NCBI GenBank assembly: GCA_029260755.1
Contig: JAJDCQ010000059.1
Span: 1-64,000 of the forward strand
DNA length: 64,000 nucleotides
Origin: Planctomycetota bacterium
GTDB taxonomy: Bacteria > Planctomycetota > J058 > JAJDCQ01
Direction of reading: 5' to 3'
Part shown: one piece after another, positions 36,676 to 45,306 of the stretch
Layout of the letters: each line of letters opens with the position of its first letter
Position numbering within the stretch: the first letter of the stretch is position 1
Made by a program: the position numbers and the translations under genes
Notes under the pieces: model-generated
The model's input: the letters and a program-made list of their open reading frames with translations, nothing else
Databases searched by the model: none
Told to the model about the DNA's origin: nothing

Positions 36676-37634
36676 CCGACCCTCCGACAGACATCGGCCG
36701 CGACCGCCTCGAACGCCGCCGCCGCGCGAAGCGAAAGGACGGGCTTGCGCGGCGAGGCGTCGACGCGGGCATCGAGGACCGACCGGTCGATCGTGACCCC
36801 GGCGTGGCGCTCGATCCGCTCGACGGCGTCGGAGCGGCGGTCGATCAGCTCCTCGTAGCGGATGAGCCGCGCCCCGAGCCGATCGCCGAGGTCGAGGAAG
36901 CTCTCGACGATGTTCGCCCAGTGGGCGAGGAACCTCGCCGGACCGCCGATGCGCACGCGCGGCTCGATGATCGTCCAGCCGTTGGGCGCCCGTCCCTGGT
37001 AGGAGCGCAGCGCATCGAGCGGGTGGCGGACGAGGAGGACGAAGCGGGCCCGGGGATAGAGCCAGCGGAGATAGAGCCCGTGGTGGGCGGAGAGTCGCAC
37101 CCACTTCGCGCCCCAGCGCTCGAAGCCGCGCTGACGCGCCGGGGCGCCGAGGAGGTCGTCGACGAACCGACGGTGGGTCGCGCGGAGGTGCGCGACGCCG
37201 GGGTGGAGGTTGGCGACGTGCGCCCGCAGCAGCCAGGTCGGGTCGCTCGGGGCGGCGCTCGCGCGCCGGACGGCCTCGAAGGCGTGTCTTCGTGTTCGGC
37301 CCGGCGTCCGGGCGAGGCTCGCCACGGTCGCGGCGAGGCGCGGAATCGGTGCCCAGTCGCCGTAGGGCTCGCCCCAGACGAGCGACCGCCCGTCCGAGGA
37401 GAGCATCCGCTGGAGCAGGCTCGAGCCCGATCGCCAGCCGGCGCTCAGGACGAAGAGGGGGGCGTCGTCGTCGGCGCGGTCGAACGGTCCGGGCGCCGGC
37501 GGGGTCGGCTCGGTCGCCGCGATCTCGTCGACGAGCTCGATCGCCCGCGCGATGCCGTCGGCGCGGAGCTCGCGCGGAACGAGGAGGCGCCGGAGGGCGC
37601 GTCGGAATCCGGGCCGATCGGTCACGACAGCCAT
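36657..37634 (-). CDS. Sulfotransferase
   Basis: This 325-residue protein shows the PAPS 5'-phosphosulfate loop SAGWRSGSSLLQRML, then the 3'-phosphate motif LLVRHPLDALRSYQ and the RYEELIDRRSDAVERIE helix. It is expected to sulfate a carbohydrate made by the adjacent cluster. The ATG at 37634 overlaps the stop of the fusion gene by 13 bp; a GTG at 37625 forming a GTGA overlap is an alternative. An upstream extension of 69 residues is arginine/proline junk and was rejected. Confidence 0.88.
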   Translation of the reverse strand: MAVVTDRPGFRRALRRLLVPRELRADGIARAIELVDEIAATEPTPPAPGPFDRADDDAPLFVLSAGWRSGSSLLQRMLSSDGRSLVWGEPYGDWAPIPRLAATVASLARTPGRTRRHAFEAVRRASAAPSDPTWLLRAHVANLHPGVAHLRATHRRFVDDLLGAPARQRGFERWGAKWVRLSAHHGLYLRWLYPRARFVLLVRHPLDALRSYQGRAPNGWTIIEPRVRIGGPARFLAHWANIVESFLDLGDRLGARLIRYEELIDRRSDAVERIERHAGVTIDRSVLDARVDASPRKPVLSLRAAAAFEAVAADVCRRVGYPRRS

Positions 37635-40621
37635 CCTCCGGACGACGGCGAACGGACGGGGTCGAGGACGATCCCGAGCGATCGAGACAGCGGGGTGCGG
37701 AGTCGGTGCCGGGCGGCGACGCCGAGGAGCGCGGCGACCGCGCGCAGACGCCGGGCGCGCAGCTCGACGTCGAGCTTCCGGTCGAGGACGGCCCCCGGCG
37801 TCGTCGCGAGGAACGAAGGGTCGATCCCGCGCTCGCGGCACCAGCGCGGATAGCGGAGCTGGAGCTCGAGGACGATCGCCGCGTGGGACGTCCGACTGGT
37901 CGCGAGGTTCGAGGTCGGGAGGTCCCGCTTCTCGATGACGACGCGATCGATCGCTCCGATGGGTTCGAGGGCCGCGACCCGCATCCAGAGGTCACGGTCC
38001 TCTGCCGTGCGCAGGCGCGGGTCGAACCCGCCGGCCGCGTCGAACGCCGACCGGCGGACGAGGACGCAGCCCGGCGTGCGCGCGAGGGCACGCCAGAAGC
38101 AGCGACGGGCCGTCTCGGGCGGGCGCCCGACGATCGCGTCCCCGTCGCGGAGCCGTCCGCTCGGCACGCTTCGCGACTGGCCGTGGACCACGCCGGCGCC
38201 CGAGCGCTCCGCCTCGGCGAGGAGCGCGGCGACCGCGCCCCGCAGGAGCGTATCGTCGGCGTCGAGGAAGAGGAGCCAGGGGGCGTGACCGGCCGCGGCG
38301 CCGGTGTTCCTCGCGGCGGACGTCCCGGCGTTTTTCTGGCGGATCACGACGCATCGGCCCTCGAACCGATCGAGCACCGACGCCGTCTCATCGGTGCTCC
38401 CGTCGTCGACGACGATCACGCGACCGACGACGGGTCCCTGGGCGAGCGCGCTCTCGATCGCCGTGGCGATCCAGCGGGCGGACTCGAAGGTCGGGATGAC
38501 GATGTCGACGAGCCCGCGCGCCTCCGACCGAGGCGACGCCGGGATCGCCGCGCGAGACGCCGGGCGCGGGCGGCGAGCGGTCCGGCGTCCTCCGGCGAGC
38601 CGGGTGACGAGGCGACCGAGGGTCGCGAGGCTGGCGGCGGGGAGGCGGCTCGGCGCGGTCAGCAGGGTCGCCGCGGCCCGGAGGAGGAGCGGCATCTCGG
38701 TCCGCCAGCGCTCATCGACCCGGATCGAGCTCGAGCTCCCGAAGCGCATCCGGTTGCCCGCGATCTGGTGCTGCTCGCGGGAAGCCCAGTCGAGCTGGTC
38801 CGGCTCGATCTCGAGGCCGACGTGCTGCATCACCGAGGCGAGGACCGGCCCCGGAGCGGCGGCGAGTCGCTCGTAGGCCACCTCGAGGTGCGGGCAGGCG
38901 GCGAGCGCCTCGGCGAGGGCGATGGCGCCGCCGACGTGGCGGACCGAGCTCCTCAGCGGAGGGCGACCCTTCCGGAGGTTCGAGAAGACGACGGCCGCGC
39001 CGTGGCGCACGATGTGAACGGGAACGACGACGAGGGCCGGCAGGGCGAGGAGGCGCCGGAGGCGGGCGGCGTCCTTGCTCGAGTCGACGATGAACGGCCG
39101 CCCGCTCGCCGCCCGGAGCGCACGCAGGACGGCGAGGTTGTCGCGCGCGAACCGCTCCGGATCGGCCGCCTGGAGCTCGAGCTCGAGGAGGCGCGGCGCG
39201 CCGGCGGCGGCGAGCGACGCGTCGACGCGGCGCCAGAGGGGACAGGCGAGCTTCCGTGGGGCGCCGCAGGGACAGGGCGTGTCCCCGAGCCCCGCGCGGG
39301 CGGGGTCGGCCGCGTCGAGCTGCTTGAGCTCTCCGGCGCCGAGCACCGCTCCGTGGGCGCCGAGGAGCGAGTCGAGCAGCGTCGAGCCGGAGTGGCTCTG
39401 CCCGGCGATGTAGATCAGGGTCGGAAGCTCGCCCTCCGGGGCCGGGCGTGGCGACGCTCGCGCGGCGCCGCGGGCGAGCACGCCGCGCGGCCGTCGCGCG
39501 CTCGCCGAAGGGCGCGAAGGGGCCGGGTCGAGGACGCGCCCCGGGCGTTCGGCCAGGCGATGCCGCGCCCGGAACGCGGCCAGGGCGCCGGCGCCGAGGC
39601 GCGCGCGGAGCGCCGGGTCGTCGCGAAGGCGACCGAGCGCGGCGGCCCAGGCGGCGGGCTCGTCCGCCGGGACGAGCAGGGCGCTCTCGCCGTCGACGAC
39701 CAGCGCGCGGAGCGCCGGGAGGTCGGTCGCGACGATGGGGAGGCCCGCCGCCATGTACTCGACGACCTTGAGGGGGCACATGTACGGCGCGTCGTCGCCG
39801 CCGCCGGCGACCGCGACCCGGCGTCCGTACGGGGCGATCGCGACGTCGATCGAGCGGCGATGCTCCGCCGACTCCGATGGCGCGACGAAGCCGCTCAGGA
39901 CGACGTTCTCGAGCGCGTCGAGGGGGGCGCGCCAGCGGTCGAGGTCCGCCTCGGCGCCGCCGACGATCTGGAGCTCCGCCCAGGGGCAGAGGCGGGCGAT
40001 CTCGACGACGAGCTCGATGCCCTTGCCCGGGTAGAGATGGCCGGTGTACCCGACGACGAGCCGGTCCGCGTCCCGCCGCGGCGGGGAGCGCGGGAGCTCG
40101 TCGGCGCCGTTCGGGACGGTCCGGATCCGATCGGGTGGGATCCGCCAGGCGTCGCGGTAGGCGTCGCGAAGCGCGCCCGAGACCGTCACGATGTGGCGAA
40201 GCCGAGACGAGCGGAGGAGGAGGCGGAGCCACGCCGAGGCCCGGGTGCCCGGGAGGTAGCCGCCGTGATGGAGCTCGACGATCGCCGGAATGCCGAAGGC
40301 GAACGCGGCGACGGTCGCGGCGGGGACGTAGCGGGCGTAGATGAGATCCGCCCCGGCCGATCGCGCGGCGAGCGCGGCCCGCAGGGCGAAGCCGGCGCCG
40401 GCGAGGCTCGGCTCCCACGGGAGAGCCTCGATCCGGAGCGAGCTCGGGACGCCGTAGAAGGCGTGGACGTCGTCAATGCCGGGCTCGCGGTCGACGCGGT
40501 CGGGGGCGAGGACGACCACGTCGTGGCCGGCCGTCTGAAACGCCGCCGCCATGCGGACCGTCTGGATCGTGTTCGCGGCGCGGGCGGGCAGGGGCGTGGT
40601 GGCGACGCAGGCGATGCGCAT
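37622..40621 (-). CDS. Three-domain fusion: GT4 glycosyltransferase, sulfotransferase, GT2 glycosyltransferase
   Basis: This is a 999-residue protein. Residues 1-360 are a GT4-like (GT-B) domain with VGYTGHLYPGKG and the donor-binding PLKVVEYMAAGLPIVATD. Residues 400-660 are a sulfotransferase with YIAGQSHSGSTLLDSLL (PAPS loop), VDSSKD and VHIVRHGAAVVFSN, plus a Cys-rich insert (Cys450, 452, 460). Residues 705-920 are a GT2 (GT-A) domain with VDIVIPTFESARWI, VVDDGSTDETASVL, NAGTSAARNTGAA and the DXD-type LFLDADDTL. It could add and sulfate sugars of one glycan. The spans between are Arg/Pro/Ala-rich linkers. The gene is continuous with no internal stop. Confidence 0.88.
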   Translation of the reverse strand: MRIACVATTPLPARAANTIQTVRMAAAFQTAGHDVVVLAPDRVDREPGIDDVHAFYGVPSSLRIEALPWEPSLAGAGFALRAALAARSAGADLIYARYVPAATVAAFAFGIPAIVELHHGGYLPGTRASAWLRLLLRSSRLRHIVTVSGALRDAYRDAWRIPPDRIRTVPNGADELPRSPPRRDADRLVVGYTGHLYPGKGIELVVEIARLCPWAELQIVGGAEADLDRWRAPLDALENVVLSGFVAPSESAEHRRSIDVAIAPYGRRVAVAGGGDDAPYMCPLKVVEYMAAGLPIVATDLPALRALVVDGESALLVPADEPAAWAAALGRLRDDPALRARLGAGALAAFRARHRLAERPGRVLDPAPSRPSASARRPRGVLARGAARASPRPAPEGELPTLIYIAGQSHSGSTLLDSLLGAHGAVLGAGELKQLDAADPARAGLGDTPCPCGAPRKLACPLWRRVDASLAAAGAPRLLELELQAADPERFARDNLAVLRALRAASGRPFIVDSSKDAARLRRLLALPALVVVPVHIVRHGAAVVFSNLRKGRPPLRSSVRHVGGAIALAEALAACPHLEVAYERLAAAPGPVLASVMQHVGLEIEPDQLDWASREQHQIAGNRMRFGSSSSIRVDERWRTEMPLLLRAAATLLTAPSRLPAASLATLGRLVTRLAGGRRTARRPRPASRAAIPASPRSEARGLVDIVIPTFESARWIATAIESALAQGPVVGRVIVVDDGSTDETASVLDRFEGRCVVIRQKNAGTSAARNTGAAAGHAPWLLFLDADDTLLRGAVAALLAEAERSGAGVVHGQSRSVPSGRLRDGDAIVGRPPETARRCFWRALARTPGCVLVRRSAFDAAGGFDPRLRTAEDRDLWMRVAALEPIGAIDRVVIEKRDLPTSNLATSRTSHAAIVLELQLRYPRWCRERGIDPSFLATTPGAVLDRKLDVELRARRLRAVAALLGVAARHRLRTPLSRSLGIVLDPVRSPSSGGWLS

Positions 40622-40634
40622 CGGTCGATCGGCC

Positions 40635-41840
40635 CTACCCGGTCACCGCCGCTCGCTCGGCGAGGACCTCTCGGAAGAGGGCGACGGTCGAGTCGGCGGC
40701 GCTCGCCAGGGAGTAGGTGGCGAGGACGTGGTCGTGCGCGGCGCGGCCGAGGCGGCGGCGGCGGTCGGGGTCCTCGAGGAGGGCGACGATCGCATCGGCG
40801 AGCGCGCCGGCGTCGGACGGAGGGACGAGGAGGGCCGAGTCGGGGTCGGCGCCGCCGCCGAGCGCCTCGACGTTCGAGGGGATCGACGTGGCGACGATGC
40901 CGACGCCGACGGCCGAGGCCTCGAGGAGCGCGTTCGGGAGGCCCTCGCGGAGCGAGGGAAACACGAAGAGGTCGGCGACCCGGAGGTAGTCGGGCACGTT
41001 GCCGACCGAGCCGCGCCACTGCACCGCGCCGCGCGGGAAGCGCGCGAGCCAGCGATCGAGGCGGGCGCGGTCGGCGCCGTCGGCGGGCTTGCCGAGGATG
41101 ATCAGGACGGGGCGGAGCGAGCCGGTCCGCTCGCCGACCCGGAGCCAGGCCTCGAAGAGGGCGTCGGGCGCCTTGTGGGGGTCGAGGCGTCCGACGAAGA
41201 CGACGCACGGACGGTCGGGGAGGTGGAGGTCGTGCCGGAGGGTGCGTCGCTCGGTCTCGTCGCGGAGCGGACGGAAGCGGTCGGCGTCGATCCCGTTCGG
41301 GATGACGCGCAGGCGCGTCGGATCGGCGCCCTCCCCGGCGACGTAGTCGCGCGTGGCCGCGCTCACCGAGACGATCCGGTCGGCGCCGAGGATGAGGCGC
41401 GAGAAGAGGCGCCCGCCGAGGAGGCTCCGGATCCAGCCGATGTGCCAGTCGTTGACCATCCGCACGACGAGGGCGCGCCCCGTCGCCCGCGCGGCGATCG
41501 CGGCCGGGATCGCGCCGAGGCCGTAGCCGGCGAGGACGTCGGCGGACGGGGCGAGGCTCGTCGCCACGGCCGCCGTGCCGCCGACGAAGAAGGCCCCGTT
41601 CACGGCCGTCCCGCCGAAGAGGCGCGGGAGGGGGACGCGCGACACCGGGACGCCGACGATCCGGTGATGGAGGGGCTCGCCGGTCGAGGAGGAGCGGCGC
41701 CGGAGGACCTCGCCGACGTAGGCGCAGGTCACGATGCGCATCCGGACGCCGCGGGCGGCGAGGAGCGGGACGATCGACCGGAACTGGCCCTCGGTGCCGC
41801 CGCGGCTGTCGAGGAACGGGATGACGCTCACGACGCGCAT
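40635..41840 (-). CDS. GT4-family glycosyltransferase
   Basis: This 401-residue protein has a GT-B fold start (MRVVSVIPFLDSRGGTEGQF), acceptor domain, VIPNGIDADRF, the VFVGRLDPHKAPD motif and the donor-site PSLREGLPNALLEASAVGVGIVAT (EX7E). It transfers a sugar from a nucleotide donor to a growing surface glycan; the specificity is unknown. It overlaps the upstream GT4 gene by 13 bp and lies 13 bp before the fusion gene, so the four glycan genes form one operon. Confidence 0.92.
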   Translation of the reverse strand: MRVVSVIPFLDSRGGTEGQFRSIVPLLAARGVRMRIVTCAYVGEVLRRRSSSTGEPLHHRIVGVPVSRVPLPRLFGGTAVNGAFFVGGTAAVATSLAPSADVLAGYGLGAIPAAIAARATGRALVVRMVNDWHIGWIRSLLGGRLFSRLILGADRIVSVSAATRDYVAGEGADPTRLRVIPNGIDADRFRPLRDETERRTLRHDLHLPDRPCVVFVGRLDPHKAPDALFEAWLRVGERTGSLRPVLIILGKPADGADRARLDRWLARFPRGAVQWRGSVGNVPDYLRVADLFVFPSLREGLPNALLEASAVGVGIVATSIPSNVEALGGGADPDSALLVPPSDAGALADAIVALLEDPDRRRRLGRAAHDHVLATYSLASAADSTVALFREVLAERAAVTG

Positions 41841-43033
41841 CGCGGCGCCTCGGACACGCAGGTCCGGTAGGTCTCGACGAGGGCGGCGATGGATCGGTCC
41901 CAGCGGAAGCGCTCGACGAGGGAGCGGCGGGCATCCGCGTTCGACGTCTCGTCCCCGGCGAGCGAGGCACGATCGGCGAGCGCCGCGCCGATCCCGGCCG
42001 CGAGCCGATCCGGGTCCTCACTCGGCACGACCCGAACCCGATCCCCGAGCTCGGCCGCGAGGCCGCAAGCGTCGGTGACGATGCTCGGCGTGCCGACGAG
42101 GAGCGCCTCGAGGAGGCTGGCCGGCTGGTTCTCGGAGCGGGAGGGCAGGACGATCACGTCGGCGGCCCGAAGCGCCGAGGCGCGCTCGCCGAGCCCATCG
42201 AGCTGCCCGGTGAAGACGACCCGATCGGCGATGCCGAGGGCGGCGGCGCGAGCGGAGAGGGCATCGCGGCAGCCATCGTCCGGACCCGCGAAGAGGAGCG
42301 ACGCGCCGGCGAGGGACGCCGGGAGACGCGCAAACGCCTCGAGGAGGACGTCGGGGCCCTTCACCGGATGGAGGCGGCCGAGGAACCCGACGACCGGCCG
42401 GTCGGCATCGATGCCATGCCGCGACCGGAACGCGACCGGGTCGGCCGGAGCATCGGCGATCGCCGCATCGATCCCGTTCGGGATCACCACGATCCGCGCG
42501 TCCGCCACCCCGAACGCCCGGTAGTGCGCCCGCTCGAGCTCGGTCTGCGCATGGAGCCGCGCGGCCCCGTCGACGAGCCGACGTCCGAGGAGAGCATCCC
42601 AGACGCGCTTCGCCGCGGTCCGCCCGAGCTCCGCCGGCATGCCACCCCGAGCGCTCAGGACGTAGGGAACGCGCCCGCGCCGAAGGGTCGGCCAGGCGGC
42701 CGCGTTCAACGTCGTGCGCACATCGTGGAGGTGGACCACGTCGTGAAGGCGGACGAGCCGCGCGAAGGCGCCCGGAAGCTCCACCGGAAGAAACGCCCGA
42801 CGCCAGGCGAGCTCGTTGCTGATGTTCCGGAAGCGGTGAACCGTCAGCCCATCGACCCGCTCCACCTCGGCCCCCGCCCGGCTCGAAGCATCCCGAGCAT
42901 CCGTCGTGACGACGGTGACGATGTGCCCGGCCGCCGCGAGCCGCCGCGTGATCTCGACCCCGGCGCGGACGGAGCCCCCGTAGGCCCACGCCGGCGCGAA
43001 GTAGGGGATGACGTAGAGGATGCGAAGGGGCAT
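41828..43033 (-). CDS. GT4-family glycosyltransferase
   Basis: This 401-residue protein has MPLRILYVIPYFAPAWAYGGSV at the start, a VVHLHDVRTTLNA segment, VIPNGIDAAIAD, the VGFLGRLHPVKGPDVLLEAF motif and PSRSENQPASLLEALLVGTPSIVTD. Like its neighbour it builds the surface glycan. The ATG at 43033 is used because the GT fold begins directly there; an upstream in-frame ATG (43090) would overlap the preceding gene's stop by 17 bp. Confidence 0.92.
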   Translation of the reverse strand: MPLRILYVIPYFAPAWAYGGSVRAGVEITRRLAAAGHIVTVVTTDARDASSRAGAEVERVDGLTVHRFRNISNELAWRRAFLPVELPGAFARLVRLHDVVHLHDVRTTLNAAAWPTLRRGRVPYVLSARGGMPAELGRTAAKRVWDALLGRRLVDGAARLHAQTELERAHYRAFGVADARIVVIPNGIDAAIADAPADPVAFRSRHGIDADRPVVGFLGRLHPVKGPDVLLEAFARLPASLAGASLLFAGPDDGCRDALSARAAALGIADRVVFTGQLDGLGERASALRAADVIVLPSRSENQPASLLEALLVGTPSIVTDACGLAAELGDRVRVVPSEDPDRLAAGIGAALADRASLAGDETSNADARRSLVERFRWDRSIAALVETYRTCVSEAPRCAS

Positions 43034-43073
43034 CGACGGGGCACCGAGGTCGTGCAGAACGACACCGTAACCC

Positions 43074-44432
43074 TCAGCGCGGTCGGCCACAACCGTCGTC
43101 GGCGCCCGCCCTGGAGGGTCCGACGTGGTGGCGAACGAACGCGTCGACGAGCGCGACGCTGTCGCTCTCCTCGGGAACGTGGAAGAAGCGACGCAGGAAC
43201 CGCCGTCGAGCGCGACCGAGCTCGTCGTCGATCGCCGCGGTGTCGGCGTCGCCCTCGGCGCGGCGAAGGAGCTCGCGCCACCCGTTGGACTCCTCGAGGA
43301 TGCGGAAGAGGCGGCGAGCCTCGAGGTCGGTCGTATCGATCATGAGGCGGTCGCGGGGCCACACCGCGTCTCCCCACGCCGGGACGGCGATGACCGCCCG
43401 GGTCAGGAGCGACTCGAGGAGCGCGAGCGAGTTGAAGCCGAGGACGAGTCGAGCCCGGGCGAGCAGCGGCGGAAGCGGCTCGGTGACCTTCACGGTGACC
43501 GCGTGGCCCGCGGGTGCGATCGCGGCGAGGAGGCGCTCGACGTTCGCGGCGTCCTCGGCGTTCTTGCATTTGATGATCGGCTCGAGGCCGCGCGCGACGA
43601 GCGCCGGGGATGCCTCGACGAGCTCGGCCGCCGCGGCGCGGAACGTCTCGGGCGAGCGGTAGCGCGGCGAGGCGTAGGAGAGCAAGACGACGGCGTCCCG
43701 CCTCGCCGGCGCGGGGAGCTCCATGTCGTGCCACGGGGCGAGACGCGGCGCTCCGGTGAGCCAGACGCGATCCGGAGGGCAAGCCCCCGAAGCCTCGAGC
43801 ACCTCGCGGGTGCGCTCTCCGAAGACCGCGACGGGTCCGGAGAACCGGAGGCCAGCCCGACGATGGCGAGCGACCGTCGTGGCGAGGCTCCCTGGGATCG
43901 TATGGTTCTCCTTGAGGAGGACCAGGAACGGGACGCCGAGCCGACCGCACGCGCGGCGGAGCGACTCGTCCTGCCAGTAGTCGATGTTCGCGGACATGAT
44001 GGCGCCGACGTCGTGTCGACGGACCGCGAGGCGAACGAAGTCGAGGGCGAACCGGTCGGTCAGGCGACGGGCACGGTCGTAGCGTCCACCCCCGTAGGTG
44101 AGGTGGTAGGTCTGCTGCCGCATCTCCTTGGGAACCCACGCGGCCTGCAGGCGACCGACGATGGCCGACGAGACGGTCAGGTAGCGGACCGAGCCGCGCC
44201 GACGAAGCTCGGCTATGTCCTTGTCGAAGAGCAACCGCTCGATGCAGAGGACGACCGGTGGGCCCGCGCCGCCGCCTTCGTCCGAGATATAGCTGGCGGC
44301 GAGATCGGCGGCGACGCTCGGACCGACGAGCCGGGCCACGGCGCCGAGGATGCGCGGATGGCCGACGAGGTGCTGGCGAAGCGAGGCGGCCAGGCGGCCG
44401 ACGACGCTGGCGGTCTGGGCCGGAGCGCTCAT
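43074..44432 (-). CDS. Surface-carbohydrate glycosyltransferase-like protein (GT-B)
   Basis: This is a 452-residue protein. No close family is recognised, but the C-terminal half has features of GT-B and capsule-transferase proteins: a donor-site-like VLGFNSLALLESLLTRAVIAVPAWGD, and PIIKCKNAEDAANVERL. The N-terminal half contains VVLCIERLLFDKDIAEL and FLVLLKENHTIPGSL. It is the first gene of the minus-strand glycan operon and divergent from the nonulosonic acid operon. A similar-style protein lies at 53136-54686. The call is inference from motif and context. Confidence 0.7.
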   Translation of the reverse strand: MSAPAQTASVVGRLAASLRQHLVGHPRILGAVARLVGPSVAADLAASYISDEGGGAGPPVVLCIERLLFDKDIAELRRRGSVRYLTVSSAIVGRLQAAWVPKEMRQQTYHLTYGGGRYDRARRLTDRFALDFVRLAVRRHDVGAIMSANIDYWQDESLRRACGRLGVPFLVLLKENHTIPGSLATTVARHRRAGLRFSGPVAVFGERTREVLEASGACPPDRVWLTGAPRLAPWHDMELPAPARRDAVVLLSYASPRYRSPETFRAAAAELVEASPALVARGLEPIIKCKNAEDAANVERLLAAIAPAGHAVTVKVTEPLPPLLARARLVLGFNSLALLESLLTRAVIAVPAWGDAVWPRDRLMIDTTDLEARRLFRILEESNGWRELLRRAEGDADTAAIDDELGRARRRFLRRFFHVPEESDSVALVDAFVRHHVGPSRAGADDGCGRPR

Positions 44433-44479
44433 CGAGGTCTCACGATACCTTGGGGCCCATCGACTCGCCACCGCACCCG

Positions 44480-44508
44480 TTGCGGAATCCGTCCCGCCGA
44501 ACTAGCTT
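44480..44508 (+). promoter_or_regulatory. Promoter placing the start site at the GTG of the cytidylyltransferase
   Basis: TTGCGG (44480-44485) and TAGCTT (44503-44508) are separated by 17 bp. The first expected transcribed base is about 44515, which is the GTG start codon; there is no Shine-Dalgarno sequence. The mRNA is probably leaderless. Confidence 0.5.
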
Positions 44509-44514
44509 CCATTC

Positions 44515-45306
44515 GTGATCGTCGCCATCGTCCAGGCCCGGATGGGCTCCACGCGGCTGCCCGGGAAGGTGCTCGCGACCGTCGGCGAGAGCCGGACGAT
44601 CCTCGGGCTCCTTCTGGAACGACTCGCTCGCTCGGAGCGACTGGACCGCGTGGTCGTGGCGACCACCGACGACCCGGGCGATGACCCGGTCGAGGCGCTG
44701 GTTCGACACGCGGGCGGCCACGTCTTTCGGGGAAGTCGCGATGACGTTCTCGACCGGTACTGGCGAGCCGCCCGAGCGCACGAGGCCGACGCGGTCGTCC
44801 GCATCACGGCCGACTGTCCGTTCATGGATCCCGCGATCGTCGATGCGGTCGTCGACCGCTGGGAGGGCTCGCAGCGGCGCCTCGACTACGTGGCCAACCG
44901 ATTCCCGGTGAACCGATGGCCCGACGGCACCGGCGTCGAGCTGATCGGAGCGGCGGCGCTCGAGCGAACGTGGCGCGAGGCGGTCACCGACCCGGAGCGC
45001 GAGCACGTGACGCAGTACATTCGAAAGCACCCGGAGCTCTTCGAGATGGGAACGATCGAGCGACGGGACGATCGGTCGGCCCTTCGCCTCACCGTCGACC
45101 ATCCCTGCGACCTCGACCTCATCCGTGCGATCTGGTCGCGCCTGTTCCCCGACCACGGCAGTCACTTCGGCCTCGAACGGGTCCTCGAGGTGCTGGATCG
45201 GGAGCCCGAGCTCGCCGCGCTGAATGCGCACATCTCCCCGAGCGAGGGGCTCGTTCGCTCCGAGGAGGCGTGGGCGCGGCGCTCGCATGAGAAGGGGACC
45301 TCATGA
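44515..45306 (+). CDS. spsF: SpsF/PseF-type cytidylyltransferase
   Basis: This 263-residue protein begins with the SpsF family motif IVQARMGSTRLPGKVL. VVVATTDDPGDDP, FRGSRDDVLDRYWRAA, RITADCPFMDP and TVDHPCDLDLIRA follow. SpsF proteins are CMP-KDO-synthetase homologues found in spore-coat and pseudaminic-type gene clusters, probably activating the nonulosonic acid with CTP. The family N-terminus coincides with the GTG at 44515. It overlaps the ATP-grasp gene by ATGA. Confidence 0.85.
   Translation: MIVAIVQARMGSTRLPGKVLATVGESRTILGLLLERLARSERLDRVVVATTDDPGDDPVEALVRHAGGHVFRGSRDDVLDRYWRAARAHEADAVVRITADCPFMDPAIVDAVVDRWEGSQRRLDYVANRFPVNRWPDGTGVELIGAAALERTWREAVTDPEREHVTQYIRKHPELFEMGTIERRDDRSALRLTVDHPCDLDLIRAIWSRLFPDHGSHFGLERVLEVLDREPELAALNAHISPSEGLVRSEEAWARRSHEKGTS

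Noticed and set aside
37635-37841. 69-residue N-terminal extension of the sulfotransferase at 36657-37634
   Set aside because: It is Arg/Pro-rich, overlaps the end of the fusion gene and has no family similarity; starts at 37634 or 37625 fit the operon overlap pattern.
32505-41101. Long ORFs of 1150-1277 codons spanning several glycan genes on either strand
   Set aside because: They cross multiple well-supported genes and contain no recognisable domain; high-GC DNA yields such open frames by chance.
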